From: Cupriavidus pinatubonensis
GTDB taxonomy: Bacteria > Pseudomonadota > Gammaproteobacteria > Burkholderiales > Burkholderiaceae
Reading direction: 5' to 3'
DNA length: 64,000 nt
Assembly: GCF_019602855.1 (NCBI RefSeq)
Contig: NZ_CP080767.1
Coordinates: 3,596,001-3,660,000, forward strand
Translations under genes and position numbers: made by a program
Notes under the pieces: model-generated
The model's input: the letters and a program-made list of their open reading frames with translations, nothing else
Databases searched by the model: none
What the model was told of the DNA's origin: nothing
Part shown: one piece after another, positions 37,768 through 47,600 of the stretch
Layout: every line of letters begins with the position of its first letter
Position numbering within the stretch: position 1 is the first letter of the stretch

Positions 37768-40182
37768 ATGAAAACCGAAGCCACCCGACCCTTCTTCCAG
37801 ACCGCCAGTGCCCGTGCCGTGGCCCTGCTGTGCGGCCTTTCGCTGCTGGCGCCGACGCCGCTGTGGGCGCAGCAGCCCGCCAGCCCTGGCGCGCCACCGG
37901 ACATCACGCCGCGCAACCGGGACCAGGTGGTGCTGAACTTCGTCAACGCCGACCTCGATTCCGTGGTCAAAGCCGTAGGCCAGGCCACCGGCAAGAATTT
38001 CGTGATCGACCCGCGCGTGAAGGGCACCGTCAATCTCGTCACCGAGCAGCCGGTCTCGCGCGCGCAGGCGCTCGAAACGCTGGGCTCGGTACTGCGCATG
38101 CAGGGCTATGCGATGGTGGAGAGCAATGGCTTCACCAAGGTCGTGCCCGAAGCGGACGCCAAGCTGCAGGGGTCGCCGATCGTGGTCGGCGGCGGGGGCG
38201 GCCGCGGCGACCAGGTGGTGACGCAGGTGTTCCGGCTGAACTACGAGTCGGCCAACAACCTGGTGCCGGTGCTGCGGCCGATGATCGCGCCCAACAACAC
38301 CATCACCGCCTACCCGGCCAACAACACGCTGGTGATCACGGACTATGCCGAGAACCTGCGCCGCCTCGGCCGCATCATCGCCGCGATCGATGCGCCGGCG
38401 GCGGGCGAAGTCGAGCTCGTACCGCTGAAGAATGCCATCGCCAGTGACACGGCGCTGGTGCTGCAGAAGCTGCTCGACCCGGGATCGGCGACGACGGGCG
38501 CGGCGGGAGGCGGCGCGGCGTCCGTCGACAGCAGCCTGCGCACGACCGTGGTGGCGGAGCCACGCAGCAACTCGCTGATGATCCGTGCAACAAGCCGCGC
38601 GCGCCTGCAGCAGGCACGCATGCTCATCGAAAAGCTCGACCAGCCTTATGCGCGCCCCGGCAATATCTGGGTCGTGCCGCTCAAGAACGCCGACGCCGTC
38701 AAGCTGGCCGCCACGCTGCGCGCGATCGTCGCCGCCGACAGCAGCTTTGCCACAAGCACGCAACCGGGCGCCGCGGGCGCGGCAGGGGCCGGCGGACTGA
38801 CCAACGTGTCGACGCCGGCCGGCGGCCAGTACACCGGCGGCACCACGGCAAGCCAGGCCGGCATGCGCTCGACCGGCACCAGCGGGTCGAGCACGGGCGG
38901 CGGCGCCTATGGCAATTCGGCGTTCGCGGCATCGTTCAACCCAAACACCCAGCCGACCACAGGCGGCATCATCCAGGCCGATCCGGCCACCAATGCCCTG
39001 ATCATTACGGCCACCGAACCGGTGTACCGCAACCTGCGCGCCGTGATCGAGGATCTCGACGCGCGCCGCGCGCAGGTCTACATCGAATCGATGATCGTGG
39101 AAGTGACCTCCACGCAAGCCAGCCAGCTCGGCATCCAGTGGCAAGGACTGCTCAGTTCGAGCAGCGGCAACAACAACGTCTTCGCGGGTACCAACTTTGG
39201 CACGGGCGGCCAGAACATCCTGAACCTGACACTCGCCGGCGCGCTGTACAACAGCAACCACAGTGCCGGCATCGTTGCCGCGCAGCAGCTCGTGCCCGAT
39301 GTGGGTGGCCTGAACCTTGGCGTGGTGAACAAGGCGCTGGGCCTTGGCGCGCTGCTCCGCGCGCTGGGCACCAACGGCAGCGTGAACCTGCTGTCGACGC
39401 CAAACCTGATCACGCTCGAGAACGAGGAAGCCAAGATCCTGATCGGCCAGAACATCCCGATCACGACCGGCTCCTATGCACAGACCGGCGGCGCGGCCTC
39501 GGTCACCCCGTTCCAGACCTTCGACCGCAAGGATGTCGGCATCACGCTGCGCGTGCGGCCGCAGATCACCGACGGGGGCCTGGTCAAGATGCAGATCTTC
39601 CAGGAGTCGTCGTCGGTGGTGCCGGGTACGCTGACGCAGGTGCAGGGCCCGACCACCAATGTGCGCTCGATCGAGACCAACGTCCTTGTCGACGACGGCC
39701 AGATCATCGTGCTCGGCGGGCTGATCGAGGATTCCTACGGCGACGGTGTGCAGAAGGTGCCGCTACTGGGCGATATCCCGTGGATCGGCGGCCTGTTCCG
39801 CTATGAGAACAAGAACCGCGCCAAGACCAACCTGCTGGTGTTCCTGCGCCCGTATGTGATGCGCACGGCCGGCGCGGCCGACCGGTTGACGCAGGACCGC
39901 TACGATTACATGCGCGCGCAGCAGACCGACTTCGTCTCGCCTAACATCATGGTGCGCGACGCCAACACGCCGGTGCTGCCGCCCGCGGATGCGCCGACCA
40001 CGCCGTTCGTCGACCCGCGTGGCAACGGGCCGGTGCAAAGTCCGCTGCCACTGCCGCAATCCGTGCCGCAGACTGCACCGGGGCAGCAAGCGCCGCAACC
40101 AGTGCCGCAGCCGATTACGCAGCAAGGCTATCCCGGCACGTTCGCGGGCTCGGCATCGCCCGACGCCGGCCGCCGTAACTGA
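37768..40182 (+). CDS. gspD: type II secretion secretin GspD
   Basis: An 804-residue outer-membrane secretin. A signal peptide ends LWAQQ near residue 35. N0 begins at about 50 (VVLNFVNADLDSVVKAVGQA), then the N1-N3 repeats (NLVPVLRPMIAPNNTITAYP, SNSLMIRATSRARLQQARML). A Gly/Ala/Thr-rich insertion at about 328-395 interrupts N3. The secretin domain follows, with ITLRVRPQITDGGLVKMQIF and VLGGLIEDSYGDGVQKVPLL. The tail (about 735-804) is Pro/Gln-rich. It forms the exit channel for folded exoproteins. It starts 34 bases after gspN. Confidence 0.96.
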   Translation: MKTEATRPFFQTASARAVALLCGLSLLAPTPLWAQQPASPGAPPDITPRNRDQVVLNFVNADLDSVVKAVGQATGKNFVIDPRVKGTVNLVTEQPVSRAQALETLGSVLRMQGYAMVESNGFTKVVPEADAKLQGSPIVVGGGGGRGDQVVTQVFRLNYESANNLVPVLRPMIAPNNTITAYPANNTLVITDYAENLRRLGRIIAAIDAPAAGEVELVPLKNAIASDTALVLQKLLDPGSATTGAAGGGAASVDSSLRTTVVAEPRSNSLMIRATSRARLQQARMLIEKLDQPYARPGNIWVVPLKNADAVKLAATLRAIVAADSSFATSTQPGAAGAAGAGGLTNVSTPAGGQYTGGTTASQAGMRSTGTSGSSTGGGAYGNSAFAASFNPNTQPTTGGIIQADPATNALIITATEPVYRNLRAVIEDLDARRAQVYIESMIVEVTSTQASQLGIQWQGLLSSSSGNNNVFAGTNFGTGGQNILNLTLAGALYNSNHSAGIVAAQQLVPDVGGLNLGVVNKALGLGALLRALGTNGSVNLLSTPNLITLENEEAKILIGQNIPITTGSYAQTGGAASVTPFQTFDRKDVGITLRVRPQITDGGLVKMQIFQESSSVVPGTLTQVQGPTTNVRSIETNVLVDDGQIIVLGGLIEDSYGDGVQKVPLLGDIPWIGGLFRYENKNRAKTNLLVFLRPYVMRTAGAADRLTQDRYDYMRAQQTDFVSPNIMVRDANTPVLPPADAPTTPFVDPRGNGPVQSPLPLPQSVPQTAPGQQAPQPVPQPITQQGYPGTFAGSASPDAGRRN

Positions 40183-40190
40183 GCCAGACC

Positions 40191-41726
40191 ATGGCAAGCG
40201 AAGTCCAAGCCGCCCTTGACAGCCAGGATATTCAGGAGCCGCCGTCACCGATGGCGGCGCGCCTGGTGTCGTACAGCTTTGCACGCGAAGCGCCGCTGCT
40301 GATCGCGCACCAGCGCGCCGACGGCCTTGAAGTCTGGGTGAGCCGCGCCACATCGCCCGCTGCGCTTGCGGAGGTGGCGCGCGTGCACGGCGCGCTGCGC
40401 CTGCGCGTGATGGAGCCCGATGCGCTCGAACGCGCCATGTCCGACGCCTACAACCGCCAGGACGGCAGCGCCGCGCAGGTGGTGGGCGAAGTCGAAGGCG
40501 AAGTCGACCTGTCGCGCCTGATGCAGGACATTCCCGCTGTGGAAGATCTGCTCGAGTCCGAAGACGACGCGCCGATCATCCGCATGATCAACGCGCTGCT
40601 CACACAGGCCGCGCGCGAAGGCGCATCGGACATCCACATCGAACCGTTCGAATCGGCGTCGGTCGTGCGCTTCCGTGTCGACGGCACGCTGCGCGACGTG
40701 GTGCGGCCGAAGAAGGCGCTGCACGGCGCGCTGATCTCGCGCATCAAGATCATGGCGCAGCTCGATATTGCCGAGAAACGCTTGCCGCAGGACGGCCGGA
40801 TCACGCTGCGCGTGGGCGGGCGCCCCGTGGATGTGCGCGTGTCCACGCTGCCGACGGGCCACGGCGAGCGCGCGGTGCTGCGTCTGCTGGACAAGGAGGC
40901 AGGCCGCCTCGACCTGGCCAAGCTCGGCATGTCGCCGCGCACGCTGGCCGGTTTCGACGACCTGATCCGCCAGCCGCACGGCATCGTGCTCGTTACCGGG
41001 CCGACAGGCTCGGGCAAGACCACTACGCTGTATGCGGCGCTATCTCGGCTGGACGCGCGCTCCACCAACATCATGACGGTGGAGGATCCGATCGAATACG
41101 ACCTCGACGGCATCGGCCAGACGCAGGTCAACGCGCGTATCGACATGACCTTCGCCAAGGCCCTGCGCGCGATCCTGCGCCAGGACCCGGACGTGGTGAT
41201 GATCGGCGAAATCCGCGACCTGGAAACCGCGCAGATCGCGGTGCAGGCTTCGCTGACCGGCCACCTAGTGCTGGCCACGCTGCACACCAATGACTCGGCC
41301 TCGGCGATCACGCGGCTCGTGGACATGGGCATCGAGCCGTTCCTGCTGTCGTCGTCGCTGCTTGGCGTGCTCGCGCAGCGGCTCGTACGCCGGTTGTGCC
41401 CGCATTGCAAGCGCGAGGAAGTCATCGAAGTCACCGCCGGCGAAGCCGAAACGCTGCATACGCAAGGCAAGCCGCTACAACACCTGTGGCATGCGGTGGG
41501 CTGCGACAAGTGCGGCAACTCCGGCTACCAGGGCCGCATGGGCGTGTACGAGCTGCTGACCGTCGACGACGAGATCCGCACGATGATCCACCGCCAGCAG
41601 CCCGAGTCGGAGATCAAGCAGGTCGCGCTTGCTCATGGCATGCAGACCATGCGCGGCGATGCGCAGCGCTGGATCGACACCGGCGCCACCGCGCTCGAAG
41701 AAGTGCTGCGCGTCACGCGCGACTGA
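40191..41726 (+). CDS. gspE: type II secretion ATPase GspE
   Basis: A 511-residue hexameric ATPase that powers pseudopilus assembly. It shows an N1E/N2E start, Walker A GPTGSGKTT near residues 270-278, Asp box TVEDPIEYD, Walker B RQDPDVVMIGEIRD, and a zinc-binding insertion with CPHCKREE and CDKCGNSGYQGRMGVYELL. It starts 8 bases after the gspD stop and is followed 12 bases later by gspF. Confidence 0.97.
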   Translation: MASEVQAALDSQDIQEPPSPMAARLVSYSFAREAPLLIAHQRADGLEVWVSRATSPAALAEVARVHGALRLRVMEPDALERAMSDAYNRQDGSAAQVVGEVEGEVDLSRLMQDIPAVEDLLESEDDAPIIRMINALLTQAAREGASDIHIEPFESASVVRFRVDGTLRDVVRPKKALHGALISRIKIMAQLDIAEKRLPQDGRITLRVGGRPVDVRVSTLPTGHGERAVLRLLDKEAGRLDLAKLGMSPRTLAGFDDLIRQPHGIVLVTGPTGSGKTTTLYAALSRLDARSTNIMTVEDPIEYDLDGIGQTQVNARIDMTFAKALRAILRQDPDVVMIGEIRDLETAQIAVQASLTGHLVLATLHTNDSASAITRLVDMGIEPFLLSSSLLGVLAQRLVRRLCPHCKREEVIEVTAGEAETLHTQGKPLQHLWHAVGCDKCGNSGYQGRMGVYELLTVDDEIRTMIHRQQPESEIKQVALAHGMQTMRGDAQRWIDTGATALEEVLRVTRD

Positions 41727-41738
41727 CGGAACGCCGCC

Positions 41739-42956
41739 ATGCCCGCCTTCCGCTACGAAGCCGCCGACGCCCTGGGCAAGACCGACCGCGGCGTCATCGA
41801 GGCCGACAGCCCGCGGCAGGCGCGCTCGCAACTGCGCGCGCGCGGGCTGACGCCGCTGACGGTCGATCCGCTCGCTGGTACTGGGCAGGCCCCGCGCAGC
41901 GGCAGCCAGCTTTTCACGCGCCGGCTTTCCACGCAGGAACAGGCACTGTTCACGCGCCAGCTCGCGAGCCTGATCGTCTCGGGCCTGCCGCTCGACGAAG
42001 CGCTCGGCGCGCTGGCTGACCAGGCCGAGCGGCCCTATGTCCACGAGCTGCTCGCCGGCATTCGCGCCGAGGTCATGGGTGGCAGCTCGCTGTCGGTGGC
42101 CCTGGCCCAGCATCCGCGCGATTTTCCCGATATCTACCGTGCACTGGTTTCCGCCGGCGAGCACTCCGGCCACCTCGGGCTGGTGCTCGAGCGGCTGGCC
42201 GGCTACATCGAATCGCGCAATGCGCTGACGTCCAAGATCCGGCTGGCCTTCACCTATCCGGCGATCGTCACGGTGGTGGCATTTGCGATCGTGATCTTCC
42301 TGCTGTCGTATGTGGTGCCGCAGGTGGTCAGCGTGTTCGCCAACACCAAGCAGAAGCTGCCGACGCTGACGATTGTCATGCTGGCGCTGTCGGATTTCGT
42401 GCGGAACTGGTGGTGGGCGGCGCTGGCGGTGATCGCCGTGATCGCCATGATCGTGCGCAGCCTGCTCAAGCAGCCGGCTGTTCGGCTGGAGTGGCACCGC
42501 TGGCTGCTGACGGCGCCGCTGATCGGCAAACTGACCCGCGGCTACAACACCGCGCGCTTCGCCGGCACGCTGGCGATTCTGGTGTCGGCTGGGGTGCCGA
42601 TCCTGCGGAGCCTGCAGGCGGCTGGGGAGACGCTGACCAATGAAGCGCTACGGGCCAATGTCGAAGACGCGACGACACGCGTGCGGGAAGGCGCGTCGCT
42701 CGCGCGGGCGCTGGCCGCGCAGAACCAGTTTCCGCCCGTGCTGGTGCATTTGATTCGCTCTGGCGAGGCGACCGGGAATTTGCCGGTGATGCTCGATCGC
42801 GCGGCTCAGGGCGAGGCGCAGGAACTGGAGCGGCGGACGCTGTTTCTTACCAGTCTTCTGGAGCCGCTGTTGATCTTGACGATGGGTGTTGTGGTGCTGC
42901 TGATTGTCTTGGCGGTGTTGATGCCGATTATTGAGATCAATCAGCTGGTGAGATAG
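41739..42956 (+). CDS. gspF: type II secretion inner-membrane protein GspF
   Basis: A 405-residue protein with two T2SF domains and three membrane helices: IVTVVAFAIVIFLLSYVVPQ near 174-193, WWWAALAVIAVIAMIV near 226-241 and LILTMGVVVLLIVLAVLMPI near the C-terminus. Landmarks are FTRQLASLIVSGLPLDEALG and ARFAGTLAILVSAGVPILRS. It is the last gene of the gsp run; a GC hairpin without T-run (42960-42993) separates it from the convergent NYN gene. Confidence 0.96.
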   Translation: MPAFRYEAADALGKTDRGVIEADSPRQARSQLRARGLTPLTVDPLAGTGQAPRSGSQLFTRRLSTQEQALFTRQLASLIVSGLPLDEALGALADQAERPYVHELLAGIRAEVMGGSSLSVALAQHPRDFPDIYRALVSAGEHSGHLGLVLERLAGYIESRNALTSKIRLAFTYPAIVTVVAFAIVIFLLSYVVPQVVSVFANTKQKLPTLTIVMLALSDFVRNWWWAALAVIAVIAMIVRSLLKQPAVRLEWHRWLLTAPLIGKLTRGYNTARFAGTLAILVSAGVPILRSLQAAGETLTNEALRANVEDATTRVREGASLARALAAQNQFPPVLVHLIRSGEATGNLPVMLDRAAQGEAQELERRTLFLTSLLEPLLILTMGVVVLLIVLAVLMPIIEINQLVR

Positions 42957-43007
42957 GGCTTTGGCGGGCTGGCATGCGCCAAGCGCCGCCAAAAGCATCC
43001 CAACCCC

Positions 43008-44267
43008 TCAACTCTTGACCTTCCTCCGCGTCTTCCTCACGGGTTTCGCCTCAGAGGCATCCGCCACCGGAGCCGCCTCAGAAAACCCTTCAAACGCCTC
43101 CTGCACCTGCGCCGTCAGCACCGTATCTCCGGGCGCAGCGAACACGGACTGATCGATCGGCCAGGGCTTCTCGCTAAGCGCCACGTCGGGCCGACGCGGC
43201 GCCCGCTTGCGAGCGGGTTTCTTCGCCGCCGGCGCGGGCGACTCTTCCGCGATGACATCGGCTGCCACCACCTCCGGAGCCTCAACTTCCGGCACTGGCG
43301 CAGGTTCAGGTACGGGTTCTGAAGCAACGGAAACCTCGACAGGCTCCCGAACCGGCTCCGGTTCCGGCGCAGCAACCGGTACGGCCGCGACCTCCGGCGG
43401 AACGACTGGCTGGCGGTTTTCCGGCTGCGGTGCAGGCGTCTGTGTCGGCTGCGCCTGCGGCTTCTCAGCCTGACGCTGGCCGCCAGCATGGCGCCCATCT
43501 CCTTCCTGCCCTTGCTTGCTGCGCTTCTTCAGCCGCACCCAGATGGTCTTGTTGTTGCCGCCATTGCGGGTTTCGACCTCGAACAGGCCGGTGGCAACCA
43601 CAAGCTCCGAAAGCTTCCCATACCCATAGTTCCGCGAATCGAACTCCGGAGCCTGCTTGGCGATGTGATTGCCCATGCCGCCAAGCGTCGACCAGCCGTC
43701 ATCGTCCGACACCGCCTGCGAGGCATTCTGCAGCAATCGCACCAGGCGCGAGTCCTGGCGCAGTTCGCCGCTACTGCGACGGCGCGTCGGCGTGGCAGCC
43801 TCGTCGACTTCGGCGTCAGCGCGCAGCACATCGGAGTAAATGAACTTGTCGCACGCCGTGACGAACGGCTTGGGCGTCTTGCGCTCGCCGAAGCCATAGA
43901 CGATCAGCCCTTGCTCCCGAATACGCGAGGCGAGGCGCGTAAAGTCACTGTCGCTCGACACGAGGCAGAAGCCATCGAAGCGTTCGGTGTACAGCAGATC
44001 CATCGCGTCGATGATCATCGCGCTGTCGGTGGCGTTCTTGCCGACGGTGTAGCGGAACTGCTGGATCGGCTGGATCGAGTGCGACAAGAGGCACTCCTTC
44101 CAGCCCGACAGATTGGGCTTGGTCCAGTCGCCATAGATGCGCTTGACGGCGGCGACGCCGTACTTGGCGACTTCGGCCAGCAGGCCTTCGATGATGGCGG
44201 GCGCCGCATTGTCGGCGTCGATCAGCACGGCCAGGGTCGCGGTGCCCTGGCGGGGGGAATTGGTCAT
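43008..44267 (-). CDS. NYN-LOTUS (OST-HTH) domain protein, predicted RNA-directed nuclease
   Basis: A 419-residue protein. Residues 1-150 form a NYN (PIN-like) domain with LAVLIDADNAAPAIIEGLLA, KNATDSAMIIDAMDLLY and FCLVSSDSDFTRLASRIREQ; the acidic residues D13, D15, D84, D112 and D114 (approximate) fit the nuclease metal site. Residues about 175-255 are an OST-HTH/LOTUS fold (LVRLLQNASQAVSDDDGWST, FEVETRNGGNNKTIWVRLKK), known in eukaryotes to bind RNA. The tail is low-complexity Pro/Glu/Val repeats with basic patches. The ATG at 44267 is chosen; the frame runs 48 codons upstream. NYN-LOTUS proteins are widespread in bacteria; targets are unknown. Confidence 0.88.
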   Translation of the reverse strand: MTNSPRQGTATLAVLIDADNAAPAIIEGLLAEVAKYGVAAVKRIYGDWTKPNLSGWKECLLSHSIQPIQQFRYTVGKNATDSAMIIDAMDLLYTERFDGFCLVSSDSDFTRLASRIREQGLIVYGFGERKTPKPFVTACDKFIYSDVLRADAEVDEAATPTRRRSSGELRQDSRLVRLLQNASQAVSDDDGWSTLGGMGNHIAKQAPEFDSRNYGYGKLSELVVATGLFEVETRNGGNNKTIWVRLKKRSKQGQEGDGRHAGGQRQAEKPQAQPTQTPAPQPENRQPVVPPEVAAVPVAAPEPEPVREPVEVSVASEPVPEPAPVPEVEAPEVVAADVIAEESPAPAAKKPARKRAPRRPDVALSEKPWPIDQSVFAAPGDTVLTAQVQEAFEGFSEAAPVADASEAKPVRKTRRKVKS

Positions 44268-44611
44268 GTTCGGTCCTGCTCGGAGGAGATTCCCGGCCAT
44301 GTTGCCGGACGGAGGTTGCACCGGACCGGCGCGTGCCGGTCCTTGGCAGGGGCGCCTTGGGCCACATCGTAGTGCATGTGGGTGGCGCGTTGGATGCATC
44401 GCAGTGTACACGCGAAGCCCTGTCCATACGGGAACTCCTGTCGAGACAGGTGCGGTTCTTGCTGCATTGCAAGGTGCCGCGGATTTTTGAGCGGTGCTAC
44501 CATCCGCGCAGAGACACCACCTGCCGAGGCCTTCACAAGAGGCTCAGGACGGTCGGCCCCATGAATGTAGTAGTCGGTGATCCCGACAACACACCCCATA
44601 GAGGAGCACTT
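44268..44611. other. divergent intergenic region between NYN and IOR genes
   Basis: This 344-base region must contain both promoters. A perfect inverted repeat CCTGTC-GA-GACAGG lies at 44437-44450 and could be an operator. The IOR gene has a strong ribosome site GAGGAG at its end. I saw no small gene or riboswitch. Confidence 0.5.
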
Positions 44612-47600
44612 ATGAATGCCCCCCTGACCACTCCGGTCAGCGACGCCATCCGCCGCGCGCTCGCAAACGTTTCCCTCGACGACAAGTACACGCTTGAGCG
44701 TGGCCGCATCTACATCAGCGGCACGCAGGCGCTGGTACGCCTGCCGATGCTGCAGCAGGAACGCGACCACGCCGCCGGCCTTAACACGGCCGGCTTCATT
44801 TCCGGGTACCGCGGGTCGCCGCTCGGAGCGCTGGACCAGTCGCTGTGGAAAGCCAAGAAGCATCTCGCCGCGCACAATATCGTGTTCCAGGCCGGCCTGA
44901 ACGAAGACCTCGCCGCAACGTCGGTCTGGGGTTCGCAGCAGGTCAATATGTACCCGGATGCGAAGTTCGATGGCGTGTTCGGCATGTGGTACGGCAAGGG
45001 GCCAGGTGTGGACCGCACCGGGGATGTGTTCAAGCATGCCAACTCGGCCGGCTCGTCGCGCCACGGCGGCGTGCTGGTGCTGGCGGGCGATGATCATTCC
45101 GCGAAGTCGTCGACGCTCGCGCACCAGTCGGAACACATCTTCAAGGCCTGCGGCCTGCCGGTGCTGTATCCGTCGAATGTGCAGGAGTATCTCGACTACG
45201 GCCTGCATGGCTGGGCGATGAGCCGCTACTCCGGCCTATGGGTGGCGATGAAGTGCGTCACGGACGTGGTCGAATCGTCGGCTTCGGTCGAACTCGATCC
45301 GCATCGCGTGCAGATCGTGCTTCCCGACGATTTCGTGCTGCCGGCGGGCGGCCTCAATATCCGCTGGCCCGATCCGCCGCTCGAACAGGAAGCGCGGCTG
45401 CTCGACTACAAATGGTACGCGGGCCTGGCTTATGTGCGCGCCAACAAGATCGACCGCATCGAGATCGATTCGCCGCATGCGCGCTTCGGCATCATGACCG
45501 GCGGCAAGGCTTATCTCGATACGCGCCAGGCGCTGGCCGACCTGGGCCTCGACGATGCCATGTGCGCGCAGATCGGTATCCGCCTGTACAAGGTCGGCTG
45601 CGTGTGGCCGCTCGAAGCGCATGGCGCGCGCGCCTTTGCCGAAGGCCTGCAGGAAATCCTGGTCGTCGAAGAAAAGCGCCAGATCATGGAGTACGCGCTC
45701 AAGGAAGAGTTGTACAACTGGCGTGACGACGTGCGCCCCAAGGTCTACGGCAAGTTCGACGAGAAGGACAATGCGGGCGGCGAATGGTCGATCCCGCAGA
45801 ACAACTGGCTGCTGCCCGCGCACTACGAGCTGTCGCCGGCGATCATCGCCAAGGCCATCGCCACGCGGCTGGAAAAGTTCGACCTGCCGGTGGATGTGCG
45901 TGCGCGCATTGACGCGCGGCTTGCAATCATCGAGGCCAAGGAAAAAGCGCTGGCCACGCCGCGCGTGACTGCCGAGCGCAAGCCGTGGTTCTGCTCGGGC
46001 TGCCCGCACAATACGTCGACCAACGTGCCCGAGGGCTCGCGCGCGCTGGCGGGTATCGGCTGCCACTACATGACAGTGTGGATGGACCGTAATACCAGCA
46101 CCTTCAGCCAGATGGGTGGCGAAGGCGTCGCGTGGATCGGCCAGGCACCGTTCGCGGGCGACAAGCATGTGTTTGCGAACCTCGGCGACGGCACTTACTT
46201 CCACTCGGGGTTGCTGGCGATCCGCGCGTCGATTGCTGCGGGTGTCAACATCACCTACAAGATCCTCTACAACGATGCGGTCGCCATGACCGGCGGCCAG
46301 CCCGTGGATGGCCAGCTCTCCGTACAGGACATCGCGTGGCAGGTCCACAGCGAAGGCGCAAAGAAGATCGTCATCGTCACGGACCAGCCCGAGAAGTACA
46401 ACGGCGCGATCAAACTACCGGAGGGCATCACGGTCCACCATCGCGACCAGCTCGATACGATCCAGCGCGAGCTGCGCGAGGTTCCCGGTTGCACGATCCT
46501 GATCTACGACCAGACCTGCGCCACCGAAAAGCGCCGCCGCCGCAAGCGCGGCACGATGGAGGATCCGCAACGCCGTGCCTTCATCAATGACGCGGTGTGC
46601 GAAGGCTGCGGCGATTGCTCGGTCAAGTCGAACTGCCTGTCGGTCGAACCGCTCGAAACCGAATTCGGCACCAAGCGCCAGATCAACCAGTCGTCGTGCA
46701 ACAAGGACTTCTCCTGCGTGAATGGCTTCTGCCCGAGCTTTGTCACGGCTGAAGGCGCGCAGGTGCGAAAGCCCGAGCAGCATGGCGTGGCGATGGACAG
46801 CCTGTCCGCACTGCCTGAGCCTGCACTGCCGGAGATCCGCCGCGCGTACGGCATCCTGGTGACCGGCGTGGGTGGCACCGGCGTCGTGACCATTGGTGGT
46901 CTGCTCGGCATGGCCGCGCACCTCGAAAACAAGGGCGTTACCGTGCTCGACATGGCGGGCCTCGCGCAGAAGGGCGGCGCGGTGCTGTCGCATGTGCAGC
47001 TCGCCACGCGGCCGGAAGACCTGCACGCCACGCGCATCGCGATGGGCGAAGCGGACCTGATCATCGGCTGCGATGCGATCGTGTCGGCCAACGACGAGGT
47101 CATCTCGAAGACGCAGTCGGGGCGCACGCGCGCGGTCGTCAACACCTCGCAAACGCCGACGGCCGAGTTCATCAAGAACCCGAAGTGGCAGTTCCCGGGC
47201 CTGTCGGCCGAGCAGGATATTCGCAACGCGGTTGGCGAACAGTGCGACTTCATCAACGCGAGTGGTCTCGCCGTCGCGCTGCTCGGCGATGCCATCTACA
47301 CGAACCCGCTGGTGCTTGGCTACGCGTGGCAGAAGGGATGGATTCCGCTGACGCTGCAGGCGCTGGAACGTGCAATCGAGCTGAATGGCGTTGCGGTGGA
47401 AAAGAACAAGGCGGCGTTCGACTGGGGCCGCCATATGGCGCATGACCCGGAGCACGTGCTGTCGCTGACCGGCAAGCTGAAGAACACCGCCGAAGGCGCG
47501 GATGTGGTGAAGCTGCCGACGTCGTCGGGCGCGCTGCTTGAAAAGCTGATTGCCCGACGTGTCGAGCATCTGACGGCCTATCAGGACGCGGCCTATGCAC

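Noticed and set aside
42960..42993. Hairpin TTTGGCGG...CCGCCAAA after gspF
   Set aside because: The 18-base loop and lack of a T-run make it a weak terminator candidate; not listed as one.
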